In this document: positions 1 through 7,691 of the stretch, piece after piece
Numbering within the stretch: position 1 is the first letter of the stretch
Layout: each line of letters starts with the position of its first letter
Assembly: GCA_029975475.1 (NCBI GenBank)
Contig: JARKPB010000015.1
Location: forward strand, 1-64,000
Source: Anaerolineaceae bacterium
GTDB taxonomy: Bacteria > Chloroflexota > Anaerolineae > Anaerolineales > Anaerolineaceae
Direction: 5' to 3'
DNA length: 64,000 nucleotides
Program-made: the position numbers and the translations under genes
Notes under the pieces: generated by a model
Told to the model about the DNA's origin: nothing
What the model saw: the letters and a program-made list of their open reading frames with translations, nothing else
Database searches by the model: none

Positions 1-142
1 GGAGATGGTCATGCCGGGCGACGACATCAACATGACGGTGGAGCTGATCATCCCGGTGGCGCTGGAACAGGGTTCGAAGTTTGCGATCCGCGAAGGCGGT
101 CTGACCGTTGGCGCGGGCGTTATTACCAAGATTCTGGATTAA
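1..142 (+). CDS. tuf: Elongation factor Tu, C-terminal end (partial)
   Basis: The window opens inside this gene. The last 46 codons read as the C-terminal beta-barrel of EF-Tu ([20 protein letters not shown], then FAIREGG and a final [12 protein letters not shown]), which is close to invariant in bacterial EF-Tu. EF-Tu delivers aminoacyl-tRNA to the ribosome in the cytoplasm. The stop TAA is at 140-142 and rpmG follows 35 bases later on the same strand. The N-terminal GTPase domain lies outside the window. Confidence 0.95.
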   Translation, partial: EMVMPGDDINMTVELIIPVALEQGSKFAIREGGLTVGAGVITKILD

Positions 143-177
143 AAGGAGAACAGCCGGTACGCTGGCTGTAACGTGGT

Positions 178-348
178 ATGGCTTCAAAAAAGAAAGATAT
201 TCGTCCGGTAATCACGCTGGCGTGTACGGATTGCAAAGAACGAAATTACACCACCCAGAAAAACCGCCGCAATGACCCCGGGCGCCTGGAAATGAGCAAA
301 TACTGTCCCCGCTGCCGCAAACACACGGCTCACCGGGAGACCAAGTAA
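178..348 (+). CDS. rpmG: 50S ribosomal protein L33
   Basis: A 56-residue basic protein, [20 protein letters not shown] onward, ending AHRETK. It has the two zinc-binding pairs of the Cys-containing form of L33: C16-x2-C19 and C43-x2-C46. L33 sits on the large ribosomal subunit near the E site. The position between tuf and tRNA-Trp/secE/nusG is the classical arrangement in many bacteria. The start is ATG 178. An AAAAGGAGAA stretch at 141-150 lies too far upstream to be its ribosome-binding site, so the initiation signal is weak. Confidence 0.95.
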   Translation: MASKKKDIRPVITLACTDCKERNYTTQKNRRNDPGRLEMSKYCPRCRKHTAHRETK

Positions 349-362
349 AAGGATCAACAAGG

Positions 363-391
363 GTGCGGGAGAATGGCAAGACATCCCGCAC
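363..391 (+). terminator. Hairpin between rpmG and tRNA-Trp
   Basis: GTGCGGGA at 363-370 pairs perfectly with TCCCGCAC at 384-391 around a 13-base loop. No T-run follows, so it could be an RNA-processing or stability element as well as a weak terminator. It lies just 5' of the tRNA gene. Confidence 0.45.
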
Positions 392-401
392 TCATTGACC
401 T

Positions 402-474
402 AGGCCAGTAGCTCAATTGGCAGAGCGCCTGTCTCCAAAACAGGAGGTTGTGGGTTCGATTCCTGCCTGGCCTG
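402..474 (+). tRNA. tRNA-Trp (anticodon CCA)
   Basis: A complete cloverleaf can be folded by eye. The acceptor stem AGGCCAG pairs with CTGGCCT. The anticodon stem CCTGT/ACAGG encloses CTCCAAA, giving anticodon CCA. The T arm GTGGG/CCTGC encloses TTCGATT. The discriminator is G474 and the 3' CCA is not encoded. tRNA-Trp directly upstream of secE-nusG is a conserved arrangement in many bacteria. Confidence 0.97.
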
Positions 475-490
475 CCTCAAGTTCAAGGCG

Positions 491-518
491 ACGCCGTCTG
501 TGGGTGAGGCGGCGTTTT
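491..518 (+). terminator. Intrinsic terminator after tRNA-Trp
   Basis: ACGCCGTC at 491-498 pairs with GGCGGCGT at 508-515 (8 bp including one G-T pair, 9-base loop) and runs into TTTT at 515-518. It would separate tRNA-Trp from secE-nusG or let part of the transcription through. Confidence 0.65.
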
Positions 519-540
519 AGCCGTGAAAAAGGAGCGAGAC

Positions 541-756
541 GTGACCGAAAAAGATAAGACTGAGAAGAAACCAAACCGCCTGGTCCGCTGGTGGCGGGAG
601 ACCAAAGGCGAACTGGCGAAAGTCACCTGGCCCACGCCGAAAGAAGCCTGGCGGATGACTAAAATCGTGATTGCCGTGATGGTGGTCATGGGTATCGTTC
701 TGTTTCTTTTCGATCTCGTTTTTGGCCGTTTGATTGGCTGGCTGGTAACGCTCTAA
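541..756 (+). CDS. secE: Preprotein translocase subunit SecE
   Basis: A 71-residue single-span SecE, the small subunit that clamps SecY in the membrane channel. The motif ELAKVTWPTPKEA before the C-terminal membrane helix (IVIAVMVVMGIVLFLFDLVF) is diagnostic of the family. GTG 541 is chosen because AAGGAG at 529-534 lies six bases upstream. An in-frame GTG at 523 would place that ribosome-binding site inside the coding region. It is the first gene of secE-nusG-rplK-rplA. Its large partner SecA is about 53 kb away in this window. Confidence 0.93.
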   Translation: MTEKDKTEKKPNRLVRWWRETKGELAKVTWPTPKEAWRMTKIVIAVMVVMGIVLFLFDLVFGRLIGWLVTL

Positions 757-782
757 ACAGCGGCTGATTCAAGGAGTGAACG

Positions 783-1457
783 ATGGATAACGAGCAGGAC
801 GAACTGTACGCAGAAGTAGAACCGACCCGCAAGAAGAGCGCAGGCCGGAAGACTGCCAGCCGTCCTGCTGCGCCAAAAGCGCCGGCTGCTCAGCCGGAAG
901 AAGGTGCCGAGCTTTCTCTGGAAGGCGCAACCGATCAGCGCGCTTGGTACGTCGTGCACTGCTATTCGGGATATGAGAATAAAGTTCGCCATAACCTCGA
1001 GCAGCGCATCGAAACCATGGGGATGAAAGACCGCATTTTTGACGTCGTCATTCCCACCCAGGAGGAAATCGAAGTCAAAGACGGCAAACGCCGCACCGTT
1101 GAGCGCCATGTCTTCCCGGGTTACGTGCTGGTCAACATGATTTTGAGCGAAGAATCCTGGTATGTTGTGCGCAACACGCCGGGCGTCACCGGCTTTGTTG
1201 GTATGGGCAATCAGCCGACCCCGCTGCGCCAGGAAGAAGTCTCGCAGATTCTCAAGCGCATGGAAGCCGAAGCGCCCCATGTCAAAGTGACATTCAAGAT
1301 TGGCGAGCGCGTGCGCATCGTGGACGGGCCGTTCAATGATTTTCGCGGCACGGTTTCCGAACTGGATATGGAACGCAACAAGGTGCGCGTCATGGTCAAC
1401 TTCTTTGGCCGTGAGACCCCGGTTGAGTTAGACTTTTTACAGGTAGAAAAATCGTAA
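783..1457 (+). CDS. nusG: Transcription termination/antitermination protein NusG
   Basis: A 224-residue NusG. It has an N-terminal charged, Ala/Pro-rich extension of about 50 residues, then the NGN domain starting around AWYVVHCYSGYENKV (RNA polymerase contact), a linker, and a C-terminal KOW domain (GERVRIVDGPFNDFRG). NusG controls RNA polymerase pausing, Rho action and coupling to ribosomes. The common size is about 180 residues, so the extension accounts for the extra length. ATG 783 is preceded by AAGGAG. It follows secE by 26 bases and precedes rplK. Confidence 0.96.
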   Translation: MDNEQDELYAEVEPTRKKSAGRKTASRPAAPKAPAAQPEEGAELSLEGATDQRAWYVVHCYSGYENKVRHNLEQRIETMGMKDRIFDVVIPTQEEIEVKDGKRRTVERHVFPGYVLVNMILSEESWYVVRNTPGVTGFVGMGNQPTPLRQEEVSQILKRMEAEAPHVKVTFKIGERVRIVDGPFNDFRGTVSELDMERNKVRVMVNFFGRETPVELDFLQVEKS

Positions 1458-1480
1458 AGTACAGGCGTGCGCCTGATGCT

Positions 1481-1520
1481 GTGGGAGGGTGCTCCCCTAT
1501 CACCCGTTATAACCACCAAG
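1481..1520 (+). promoter_or_regulatory. L1-binding-site-like leader before rplK
   Basis: GTGGGA at 1481-1486 is followed by a short GC stem, then TATCACC at 1498-1504, then CCAC at 1513-1516 that can pair back with GTGG at 1481-1484. The rplK ribosome-binding site AAGGAG is immediately downstream. The same ordered elements recur before rplA. Autoregulation by L1 binding an mRNA mimic of its 23S rRNA site is established for L11-L1 operons; assigning that role here is inference. Confidence 0.5.
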
Positions 1521-1530
1521 GAGTAAAAAA

Positions 1531-1956
1531 GTGGCTAAGAAACTAAAAGCAGTCGTTCGTTTGCAGATTCAGGCCGGCAAGGCCAATCCTGCGCCCCCCA
1601 TCGGCCCCGCTCTGGCAGGTCATGGGATCAACATCATGGCATTCTGCAAGGAATACAATGCCCGCACCCAGGATAAAGCCGGGCAGGTGATCCCCGCGGA
1701 AATCACCGTCTACACTGACGGGTCATTTACCTTTGTTTTGAAATCACCGCCCGCTGCCCAGCTGCTGATCAAAGCCGCCGGGATCGAAAAAGGCTCGGCA
1801 GTGCCCAACAAAACCAAAGTCGGCAAGGTGACCCGGGCTCAGATTCGCGAGATCGCGGAGATCAAGCGCAAAGATATGAACGCCATCGACATCGAAGGCG
1901 CGATGAAGCAGATTGAAGGCACCGCCCGCAACATGGGCCTTCAGGTCGTTGATTAA
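1531..1956 (+). CDS. rplK: 50S ribosomal protein L11
   Basis: A 141-residue L11 of normal length. The N-terminal part ([20 protein letters not shown]) is the proline-rich region bound by thiopeptides and contacting the GTPase-associated centre. The C-terminal part binds 23S rRNA ([20 protein letters not shown]). GTG 1531 is used, with AAGGAG at 1518-1523. L11 is the substrate of PrmA, encoded at 6771-7691. It is co-transcribed with rplA. Confidence 0.97.
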   Translation: MAKKLKAVVRLQIQAGKANPAPPIGPALAGHGINIMAFCKEYNARTQDKAGQVIPAEITVYTDGSFTFVLKSPPAAQLLIKAAGIEKGSAVPNKTKVGKVTRAQIREIAEIKRKDMNAIDIEGAMKQIEGTARNMGLQVVD

Positions 1957-1961
1957 GATCA

Positions 1962-2006
1962 GTGGGAGGACGGCACAGCCGTCCGCTATCACCACAAGGA
2001 GTTATC
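1962..2006 (+). promoter_or_regulatory. L1-binding-site-like leader before rplA
   Basis: GTGGGAGG at 1962-1969 is followed by a perfect inner stem GGACGGC/GCCGTCC (1968-1974 with 1978-1984), TATCACC at 1987-1993, and CCAC at 1992-1995 able to pair with GTGG. AAGGAG at 1996-2001 then serves rplA. It closely parallels the element at 1481-1520, which suggests a repeated regulatory structure. Confidence 0.5.
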
Positions 2007-2726
2007 ATGGCTAAACACGGAAAGAAATATACGGCAGCCGCCGCAAAAATTGACGCAACCAGGAATTACGAGCCGATGGAAGCCATCCAGCTCGTAAAAG
2101 AGACGGCCTACACCAAGTTTGACGGCACGGTCGAAATCCATCTGTGCATGGGCCTCGACCCGCGCCAGGCAGATCAGCAGCTGCGCGATGTGGTCGTGCT
2201 GCCCAATGGTCTGGGGAAGACGGTGCGCGTGCTGGTCTTCGCTCAGGGCGACGCAGCTGCCAAAGCGCAGGAAGCCGGCGCGGATTACATCGCTGACAGC
2301 GATGAATGGATCAACAAGATCCAGGCTGGATTTACCGATTTTGATGTTGCCATCGCCACCCCGGATATGATGGGCAAGGCCGGTAAACTTGGCCGCGTGC
2401 TCGGTCCGCGGGGTTTGATGCCCAACCCCAAGGCGGGCACCGTCGTCCCCGGTGAGGATCTCCCGCGCGTTATCAACGAAGCCAAAGCCGGCCGCGTTGA
2501 GTACCGTCTGGATAAGACCGCCAACGTGCACTGCCCGGTGGGCAAAGTGTCCTTTGACGCCGAGAAACTGTATCAAAATATGGCCGCGCTGATGGAAGCG
2601 ATTAAAAAATCCAAACCGGCCGCTGCCAAGGGAACGTATATCAAACGCGTCACCCTGACTTCTACCATGGGTCCCGCCGTGCATGTGGACACCAACCTGG
2701 CGCAGGCAATGACCGCCAAAGATTAA
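2007..2726 (+). CDS. rplA: 50S ribosomal protein L1
   Basis: A 239-residue L1, the protein of the mobile stalk near the E site, and in many bacteria the translational repressor of its own operon. Typical motifs are [32 protein letters not shown] and [12 protein letters not shown] 2007 is chosen because AAGGAG lies six bases upstream; an in-frame upstream extension would read through the leader hairpin. It ends just before the L10-type leader of rplJ-rplL. Confidence 0.97.
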   Translation: MAKHGKKYTAAAAKIDATRNYEPMEAIQLVKETAYTKFDGTVEIHLCMGLDPRQADQQLRDVVVLPNGLGKTVRVLVFAQGDAAAKAQEAGADYIADSDEWINKIQAGFTDFDVAIATPDMMGKAGKLGRVLGPRGLMPNPKAGTVVPGEDLPRVINEAKAGRVEYRLDKTANVHCPVGKVSFDAEKLYQNMAALMEAIKKSKPAAAKGTYIKRVTLTSTMGPAVHVDTNLAQAMTAKD

Positions 2727-2735
2727 AGTTTGCGG

Positions 2736-2893
2736 TATAATTGCGCTGTTTGACAACCAAATACCACCGTTGATAGCTGGTGCCAGTTTTGGCTTAATAT
2801 CCCGCCGAGGTGAAGATCCCCGCTGATTGTTTAGCCTGCCCTGTTATGGGCAGAAAAGGTCTTTATCCGGCCGGAGCCAGATAAAGACCTTTT
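2736..2893 (+). promoter_or_regulatory. L10-type leader with attenuator-like hairpins before rplJ
   Basis: About 200 bases without coding separate rplA and rplJ. A TATAAT at 2736-2741 could be a -10, though no good -35 is visible. The segment near 2800-2815 contains GCCGAGGTGAAGA, which resembles known L10 leaders. Two hairpins follow: CTGCCC/GGGCAG (2836-2841 with 2848-2853), then a perfect 14-bp stem at 2854-2867 with 2880-2893 ending in TTTTGTTTT, which looks like a terminator. In such leaders L10 or L10-L7/L12 binding controls rplJL expression. The exact fold has not been modelled. Confidence 0.6.
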
Positions 2894-2928
2894 GTTTTGG
2901 TAAAAACTTTGAGGAAGGAGGAAGAAGC

Positions 2929-3465
2929 GTGGCCTTTACAAAGAAGGAAAAACAAGCAATGCTTGAGCAGTACGCCCGCTGGGTGGAAGGCAGCCAGGCG
3001 ATGTTCCTGATTTCGTACAATAAAATGTCGATGAAGGAAATTGATGCCCTGCGCGCCAAAACCCGCGAATCTGGCAGCGAATTGCATGTGGTCAAGAATA
3101 CCCTGATCAAGCGCGTGTTCGACCAGGCCGGTATCGCCTACGGCGATCTCCTGGAAGGCACCACGATGATCGGGTTTGCTGCCAGTGACCCGGCCGCATC
3201 TGCAAAAGCGATTTCCGAATCGATTGCGAAATCGGAAGTCTTCTCGTTCAAAGGCGGTTTCCTGGGCAAGCAGCCCCTCACTGCCAGCCAGGTGAAATCG
3301 CTGGCCGAGCTGCCGCCGCTGCCGGTGATGCGCGCAACCCTGCTGGGTGTGCTTAATGCCCCCGCCAGCAAGCTGGTTCGCACCATCGCCGAACCTGCCC
3401 GCGGTCTTGCCGCAGTGGTAAAAGCGTATTCTGAAAAAGCGGCCCCCGCCGCCAGACCTTCCTGA
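2929..3465 (+). CDS. rplJ: 50S ribosomal protein L10
   Basis: A 178-residue L10, the base of the L7/L12 stalk. It carries the usual N-terminal domain (KEKQAMLEQYARWVEGSQAM; VVKNTLIKRVF) and a C-terminal helix that binds L7/L12 dimers. GTG 2929 is chosen because GGAGG lies just upstream (2917-2921). Starting further upstream in frame would translate the attenuator hairpin. rplL follows after 54 bases. Confidence 0.95.
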   Translation: MAFTKKEKQAMLEQYARWVEGSQAMFLISYNKMSMKEIDALRAKTRESGSELHVVKNTLIKRVFDQAGIAYGDLLEGTTMIGFAASDPAASAKAISESIAKSEVFSFKGGFLGKQPLTASQVKSLAELPPLPVMRATLLGVLNAPASKLVRTIAEPARGLAAVVKAYSEKAAPAARPS

Positions 3466-3519
3466 ACCTTCAGGAAAAAATTGTCAACTACCTACCTAGA
3501 AAATAAGGAGATTTTTGAA

Positions 3520-3903
<384 letters not shown>

Positions 3904-3920
3904 CCCTGACGCCTGGATAG

Positions 3921-3955
3921 AAAAATCCCCGGAGTATGTTTCCGGGGATTTTTTC
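3921..3955. terminator. Bidirectional terminator, rplL / lexA
   Basis: AAAAATCCCCGGA at 3921-3933 pairs perfectly with TCCGGGGATTTTT at 3941-3953 across a 7-base loop. A run of T follows on the + strand and of A precedes it, so it suits both rplL (+) and the convergent lexA (-). Confidence 0.9.
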
Positions 3956-3969
3956 TTCCGAAAAAGCGG

Positions 3970-4698
3970 TTACGCGGCCACCGAACGCACCTGGCGGATG
4001 ACCATCACCACTTTGCCCATAATGCGCAGCTTGGCCGCGCTGTCCACGTAGATGGGCTGCATAGTTGGGTTGGCCGGCTGCAAGCGGATGCGGTTTGGCT
4101 CTTTGTAGAAATACTTTAATGTAGTCTCATCGTTGTCGTCCAGCCAGACCGCAACCATTTCGCCGTTGCGGGCCTCTTTCGCCGGCTTCATGATCACGAT
4201 ATCGCCGTCATTAATCATCGCGTCTATCATCGATTCACCCTGAACTTCCAGAGCGAACAATTCTTCAGGCTTTTCTCGCTGGGGCAGCATACTGCGCGCC
4301 ATTTCAACGGTGGATTCAGAGTCGAAGTAATTGACCTCAGAGGACGGCATAGGGATGGGTTCGCCGGCGACAATTCGACCGGCGACCGGGATGCGAATAA
4401 GGTCGGAGACTGCTGTGCTGACTGCCTGAACGGCTTTCCCCAGTTTGCTTTCCGCCGGGTGCGACCCATGGACAGGCTTTAAGATCCGCACGCTGCGCGA
4501 AACATGGCTGTCGCGGGCGATATACCCCAGCTCTTGCAGTTGATCCAGATAATAATCAACCAGCGAAGTGGATCTGACATTAATGTCGTCGCCAATCTGA
4601 CGGATGGAAGGAGAATAACCGTTCTTCTCCTGAAAGGTGGTCAGAAATTCCATGATCTTTCTTTCTCGTTCGCTAAGGCCTTCACGTCTGCGTACCAT
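3970..4698 (-). CDS. lexA: LexA repressor (SOS regulator)
   Basis: A 242-residue LexA, a little longer than the usual 200-210. It has an N-terminal winged helix (LSERERKIMEFLTTFQEKNG; YSPSIRQIGDDI), a linker, then the S24 self-cleaving domain. The likely cleavage bond is A111-G112 in RIVAGEPIP. The catalytic Ser156 lies in GESMIDAMI and Lys195 in ETTLKYFYK. RecA filaments trigger self-cleavage and release of SOS genes. Its own promoter carries a perfect GAAC-N4-GTTC SOS box, so it should be autoregulated. Confidence 0.95.
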   Translation of the reverse strand: MVRRREGLSERERKIMEFLTTFQEKNGYSPSIRQIGDDINVRSTSLVDYYLDQLQELGYIARDSHVSRSVRILKPVHGSHPAESKLGKAVQAVSTAVSDLIRIPVAGRIVAGEPIPMPSSEVNYFDSESTVEMARSMLPQREKPEELFALEVQGESMIDAMINDGDIVIMKPAKEARNGEMVAVWLDDNDETTLKYFYKEPNRIRLQPANPTMQPIYVDSAAKLRIMGKVVMVIRQVRSVAA

Positions 4699-4744
4699 TC
4701 GACCTCCTCACTCAAGCCTGTCATATTCGACCATTTGTACTATT

Positions 4745-4773
4745 ATCATACACGAACATTCGTTCTGTGTCAA
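4745..4773 (-). promoter_or_regulatory. lexA promoter with SOS box in the spacer
   Basis: Read on the minus strand, TTGACA (4773-4768) is separated by exactly 17 bases from TATGAT (4750-4745). The spacer contains GAAC-ATTC-GTTC at 4754-4765, a perfect match to the Gram-positive (Cheo-type) LexA box. LexA bound there would block RNA polymerase directly. Confidence 0.85.
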
Positions 4774-4825
4774 GTTCGAATTTTCCGCCAAAGCCTGTGC
4801 ATCTTCGCCGGGTATGGTCGCCTTT

Positions 4826-4834
4826 TGCTATAAT
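4826..4834 (+). promoter_or_regulatory. Extended -10 promoter for the OsmC gene
   Basis: TGC followed by TATAAT at 4829-4834 forms an extended -10 about 32 bases before the OsmC start. There is no recognisable -35, as often with TGn-type promoters. Confidence 0.5.
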
Positions 4835-4865
4835 CAGAAACACAAAACGAGGAAAGGAGCATCCT

Positions 4866-5270
4866 ATGGCATCTGCCTCAGTGAAATGGATTGGCGGAAA
4901 ACAGTTTATCGGCGTGGATTCAACCCGGCACTCGGTGGTAATTTCTACCCCCGATGAGGGCATCGGCATGAAACCTTCCGAACTGCTCCTGGTGGCGCTG
5001 GCTTCCTGCACCGCCGTGGATGTGGTCGAGATTCTTGCCAAAAAGCGCACGCCGCTTGAAGCCCTTGAAATCAGCGCCAGCGCGGAACAGGAAGCGGATC
5101 CACCCTGGACCTTTCGGAAGATTCACCTCACCTACCGCCTTAAAGGCGCCGGTTTAACCGAGAAAAACGTCGCCCAGGCGATCGCGCTATCCGAAGAAAA
5201 ATACTGCTCGGTAGCGGCCACCCTGCGCGGCAAGGCGGAGATTACATATTCTTATGAACTGCTCGCTTAG
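4866..5270 (+). CDS. OsmC/Ohr family protein
   Basis: A 134-residue member of the OsmC family, whose characterised members are thiol-dependent peroxidases acting on organic hydroperoxides in the cytoplasm. The two conserved cysteines are visible: C48 in LLVALASCTAVDV and C114 in SEEKYCSVAATL. The sequence is closer to the general OsmC/YhfA branch than to Ohr, so the substrate is uncertain. ATG 4866 is chosen for the AAAGGAG at 4854-4860. It is divergent from lexA, and the SOS box lies between them but nearer to lexA. Confidence 0.85.
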   Translation: MASASVKWIGGKQFIGVDSTRHSVVISTPDEGIGMKPSELLLVALASCTAVDVVEILAKKRTPLEALEISASAEQEADPPWTFRKIHLTYRLKGAGLTEKNVAQAIALSEEKYCSVAATLRGKAEITYSYELLA

Positions 5271-5276
5271 CAGGGG

Positions 5277-5324
5277 TTGACAGCCTTTAATACCGAAGTA
5301 TAATTAGTGTAAAATATACACTAA
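5277..5324 (+). promoter_or_regulatory. Strong promoter and palindromic operator of the NAPRTase gene
   Basis: TTGACA (5277-5282), a 16-base spacer and TATAAT (5299-5304) form a near-consensus promoter. A perfect inverted repeat overlaps the -10 and the expected start: TTAGTGTA at 5304-5311 and TACACTAA at 5317-5324, separated by AAATA. A 21-bp palindrome here points to a dimeric repressor. NAD-biosynthesis regulators (NrtR, NiaR) act at such positions, but which protein binds is inference. Confidence 0.75.
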
Positions 5325-5345
5325 TAGATCCTTCAAGGAGCCCGA

Positions 5346-6689
5346 ATGAGCATATTCGATGGTCAGCGCCTGACCAATGCCACCTTCAAGCTGGATATTG
5401 AACGCATGCGTAAGGGCTGGTATACCGACAAGTACTTTGTCAACATCGCCGAGATGCTCACCGCCCTCTCTCGCAGCGGCATAGCCTACGAGGGCAGCCA
5501 GCACAACCTCCCGGACGGAATCTCCACCGAGGGGATTTTCCCCGGTGATCTTGAAGTGGAGATGCAGTGGTTCACGCGCCGGCCAGGCACGACCATTGTG
5601 GTCGGGGTTGATAAAGCCCTGACCATGCTCAGGCACTGCACCGGCTACTGGACGCCCGACGGCTTTGTGGAGACCGCCTCGCGTCTGGAAGTCTGGGCGG
5701 TGCAGGACGGCAGCACGGTCACCTACGACGGCAACCCGCTCAACATTCGCCCGGTGATCCGCGTCCGCGGGCGCTACCGCGACTTTGCCCTGCTGGAGAC
5801 GCCGACGCTGGGCATTCTCACCCGCGCCAGCCGGGTGGCCACCAATGTATATCAGGCGCTGGTCGCCGCCAACGGCAAGCCGATGTTGTTCTTCCCGGCT
5901 CGCTTTGACCTCCACGAAGTTCAGGCAGCCGACGGTTACGCCTACGCCATCGCGGTCCAGCGCTACAATATGGATTATGCCAATACCCTCGGCCCGTTTG
6001 TCTCAACCGACGCGCAGGGAGACTGGTGGGGCGGCATGGGCGGCGGGACAGTAGCGCACGCCGCCATTGCCTGTTTTCTCGGTGATACTCCCGCTGCGAT
6101 GCTCACTTTTGCGGAAGTGTTACCGCCCAATATTCCCCGCATCGCCCTGGTTGATTTCAACAACGACTGCGTGCGCGACTCGCTGGCGGTGTGTCGGGCC
6201 ATGTTTGAACGCTACATGACCCTCCTGGAAAACGGCCAGCCTGATGAAGCCCGCCGATATGAAATGTACGGCGTCAGGCTGGATACCAGCGGTTCTCTAC
6301 GCGATGCTTCGGTGACTCCCATTGGCGACCCGGCGCTCGACCTGGGGGTTACTCCGCGGCTGGTCTTTAATGTCCGCCAGGCGCTGGACACCGGCTGGAA
6401 AGACTGGAATATCCCGGAGGGTTGGAAAGGCAGGGCCGCAGAATATTGCCGCAAAGTCAAAATTGTGGTTTCCGGCGGTTTTGGGCCCGAAAAAATCACC
6501 CGATTCGAAAAGCTGAATGTCCCGGTGGATATTTATGCGGTCGGATCGTCGCTCTTCAGCAACCACGGTCCCACGGTCACCGATTTCACCGCCGACGTTG
6601 TGCGCGTCAAGGTGCACGGCCAGTGGGTGGATATGGCCAAAGTCGGCCGTCAGCCCTGCGATAACCCCGACCTTGAACGCGTCTGGTAA
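5346..6689 (+). CDS. pncB: Nicotinate phosphoribosyltransferase
   Basis: A 447-residue protein of the nicotinate/quinolinate phosphoribosyltransferase superfamily. It would convert nicotinate and PRPP to nicotinate mononucleotide in the Preiss-Handler NAD salvage route. Seen are the N-terminal RMRKGWYTDKYFVNI, the phosphate-binding strand KIVVSGGFGPEKITRFEKL, and VDIYAVGSSLF near the C-terminus. ATG 5346 has AAGGAG at 5335-5340. It is monocistronic: its own promoter and operator lie upstream and a strong terminator downstream, implying tight control by NAD status. Confidence 0.88.
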   Translation: MSIFDGQRLTNATFKLDIERMRKGWYTDKYFVNIAEMLTALSRSGIAYEGSQHNLPDGISTEGIFPGDLEVEMQWFTRRPGTTIVVGVDKALTMLRHCTGYWTPDGFVETASRLEVWAVQDGSTVTYDGNPLNIRPVIRVRGRYRDFALLETPTLGILTRASRVATNVYQALVAANGKPMLFFPARFDLHEVQAADGYAYAIAVQRYNMDYANTLGPFVSTDAQGDWWGGMGGGTVAHAAIACFLGDTPAAMLTFAEVLPPNIPRIALVDFNNDCVRDSLAVCRAMFERYMTLLENGQPDEARRYEMYGVRLDTSGSLRDASVTPIGDPALDLGVTPRLVFNVRQALDTGWKDWNIPEGWKGRAAEYCRKVKIVVSGGFGPEKITRFEKLNVPVDIYAVGSSLFSNHGPTVTDFTADVVRVKVHGQWVDMAKVGRQPCDNPDLERVW

Positions 6690-6712
6690 AGGGTTCTACT
6701 GCCAGATGTCAA

Positions 6713-6745
6713 AACTCCCCGGTCAATCCGGCCGGGGAGTTCTTT
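6713..6745. terminator. Terminator between pncB and prmA
   Basis: AACTCCCCGG at 6713-6722 pairs with CCGGGGAGTT at 6732-6741, followed by TCTTT on the + strand and preceded by AA on the left. It sits between convergent genes and likely serves both. Confidence 0.85.
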
Positions 6746-6770
6746 AATAAATCAACAAAAAATCATTGTT

Positions 6771-7691
6771 TCAGGACGCCTGGCGGAACGCCAGAGCGAC
6801 CCAATCGCCAAGCTGTTTTTGATCGATCCAGGTAAATCCGCGCGCTTCAGCCGTCTGACGCACTTTGTCAGCCTGTTCCTCCAGGATGCCGGATAAAATC
6901 AATACGCCCCCGGGCTGCACCAGGCTGCCCAGCCCGCCCTCAAACAGGCGGATGATCACCGGCGCGAGGATGTTTGCCAGCACCATGGGGGCGCTGCGGA
7001 TGGAGAATTGACCGGAAAGCACCTCGGCCACTGAACCCAGTCCCACTTCAATCTGACCGGCAACCTCATTGGCCGCCGCGTTTTCACGGGTGGCTTTGAC
7101 CGAGGCGGGGTCAATATCCACGCCCAGGGCGTGAGCCGCGCCCAGGCGGATGGCAGCGATCGAAAGAATGCCCGAACCGCAGCCTACATCAATAATTTGA
7201 TCGCCAGGCCGGGTCAGTTCTTCCTGCAGCTCCATGACCAGCTGGGTGGTCGGGTGGGTACCGGTGCCAAAAGCCATGCTCGGGTCGATGCGCACGGGCA
7301 GCCGCCCGGAATCTTTGTGCTCCGCCCAGGCGGGCAGGATGATCAGCTTCTTCCCGACCGGAATGGGGTGGTAGTGTTTTTTCCAGGCTGCCATCCAGTC
7401 CTCATCCATCACCGGGCGGTACACTGGCTCGGGCAGGGGTTGGATCTGTCCCAGGTGCCAGAGGGCTTCTTCCAGCCGGCGGCGGTTTTCTTCCAGATGT
7501 TCATCAATGATCAGGTAGCCGTAGACCTTAACTGGCCCAAAGGGCGTGCCTTCATCTTCATCATCATAAAAATTCACCCCGCTTTCAACCACCACGCCGT
7601 TGGAGACATACCCGTCCATCACGCCCGCAACCGCTTCGGCCAGTTCGCCGTCCACGGTCAGCGAGATTTCCAGCCATTTTGCCTCAGCCAC
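6771..7691 (-). CDS. prmA: Ribosomal protein L11 methyltransferase
   Basis: A 306-residue PrmA. The N-terminal substrate-recognition domain ([20 protein letters not shown]) is followed by a linker and an S-adenosylmethionine-binding Rossmann domain with [19 protein letters not shown] and the N-P-P-L-like ANILAPVI. The motif [16 protein letters not shown] is diagnostic. It trimethylates L11, whose gene is at 1531. It is the last gene of the hrcA-grpE-dnaK-dnaJ-prmA operon, and its start overlaps the dnaJ end by 8 bases. Confidence 0.93.
   Translation of the reverse strand: MAEAKWLEISLTVDGELAEAVAGVMDGYVSNGVVVESGVNFYDDEDEGTPFGPVKVYGYLIIDEHLEENRRRLEEALWHLGQIQPLPEPVYRPVMDEDWMAAWKKHYHPIPVGKKLIILPAWAEHKDSGRLPVRIDPSMAFGTGTHPTTQLVMELQEELTRPGDQIIDVGCGSGILSIAAIRLGAAHALGVDIDPASVKATRENAAANEVAGQIEVGLGSVAEVLSGQFSIRSAPMVLANILAPVIIRLFEGGLGSLVQPGGVLILSGILEEQADKVRQTAEARGFTWIDQKQLGDWVALAFRQAS

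Noticed and set aside
1962-2006. rplA starting upstream of ATG 2007
   Set aside because: The extension would translate the leader hairpin and lacks conservation; the ribosome-binding site marks 2007.
1989-2756. Long minus-strand open frame opposite rplA
   Set aside because: A shadow of L1 coding bias; rplA is certain.
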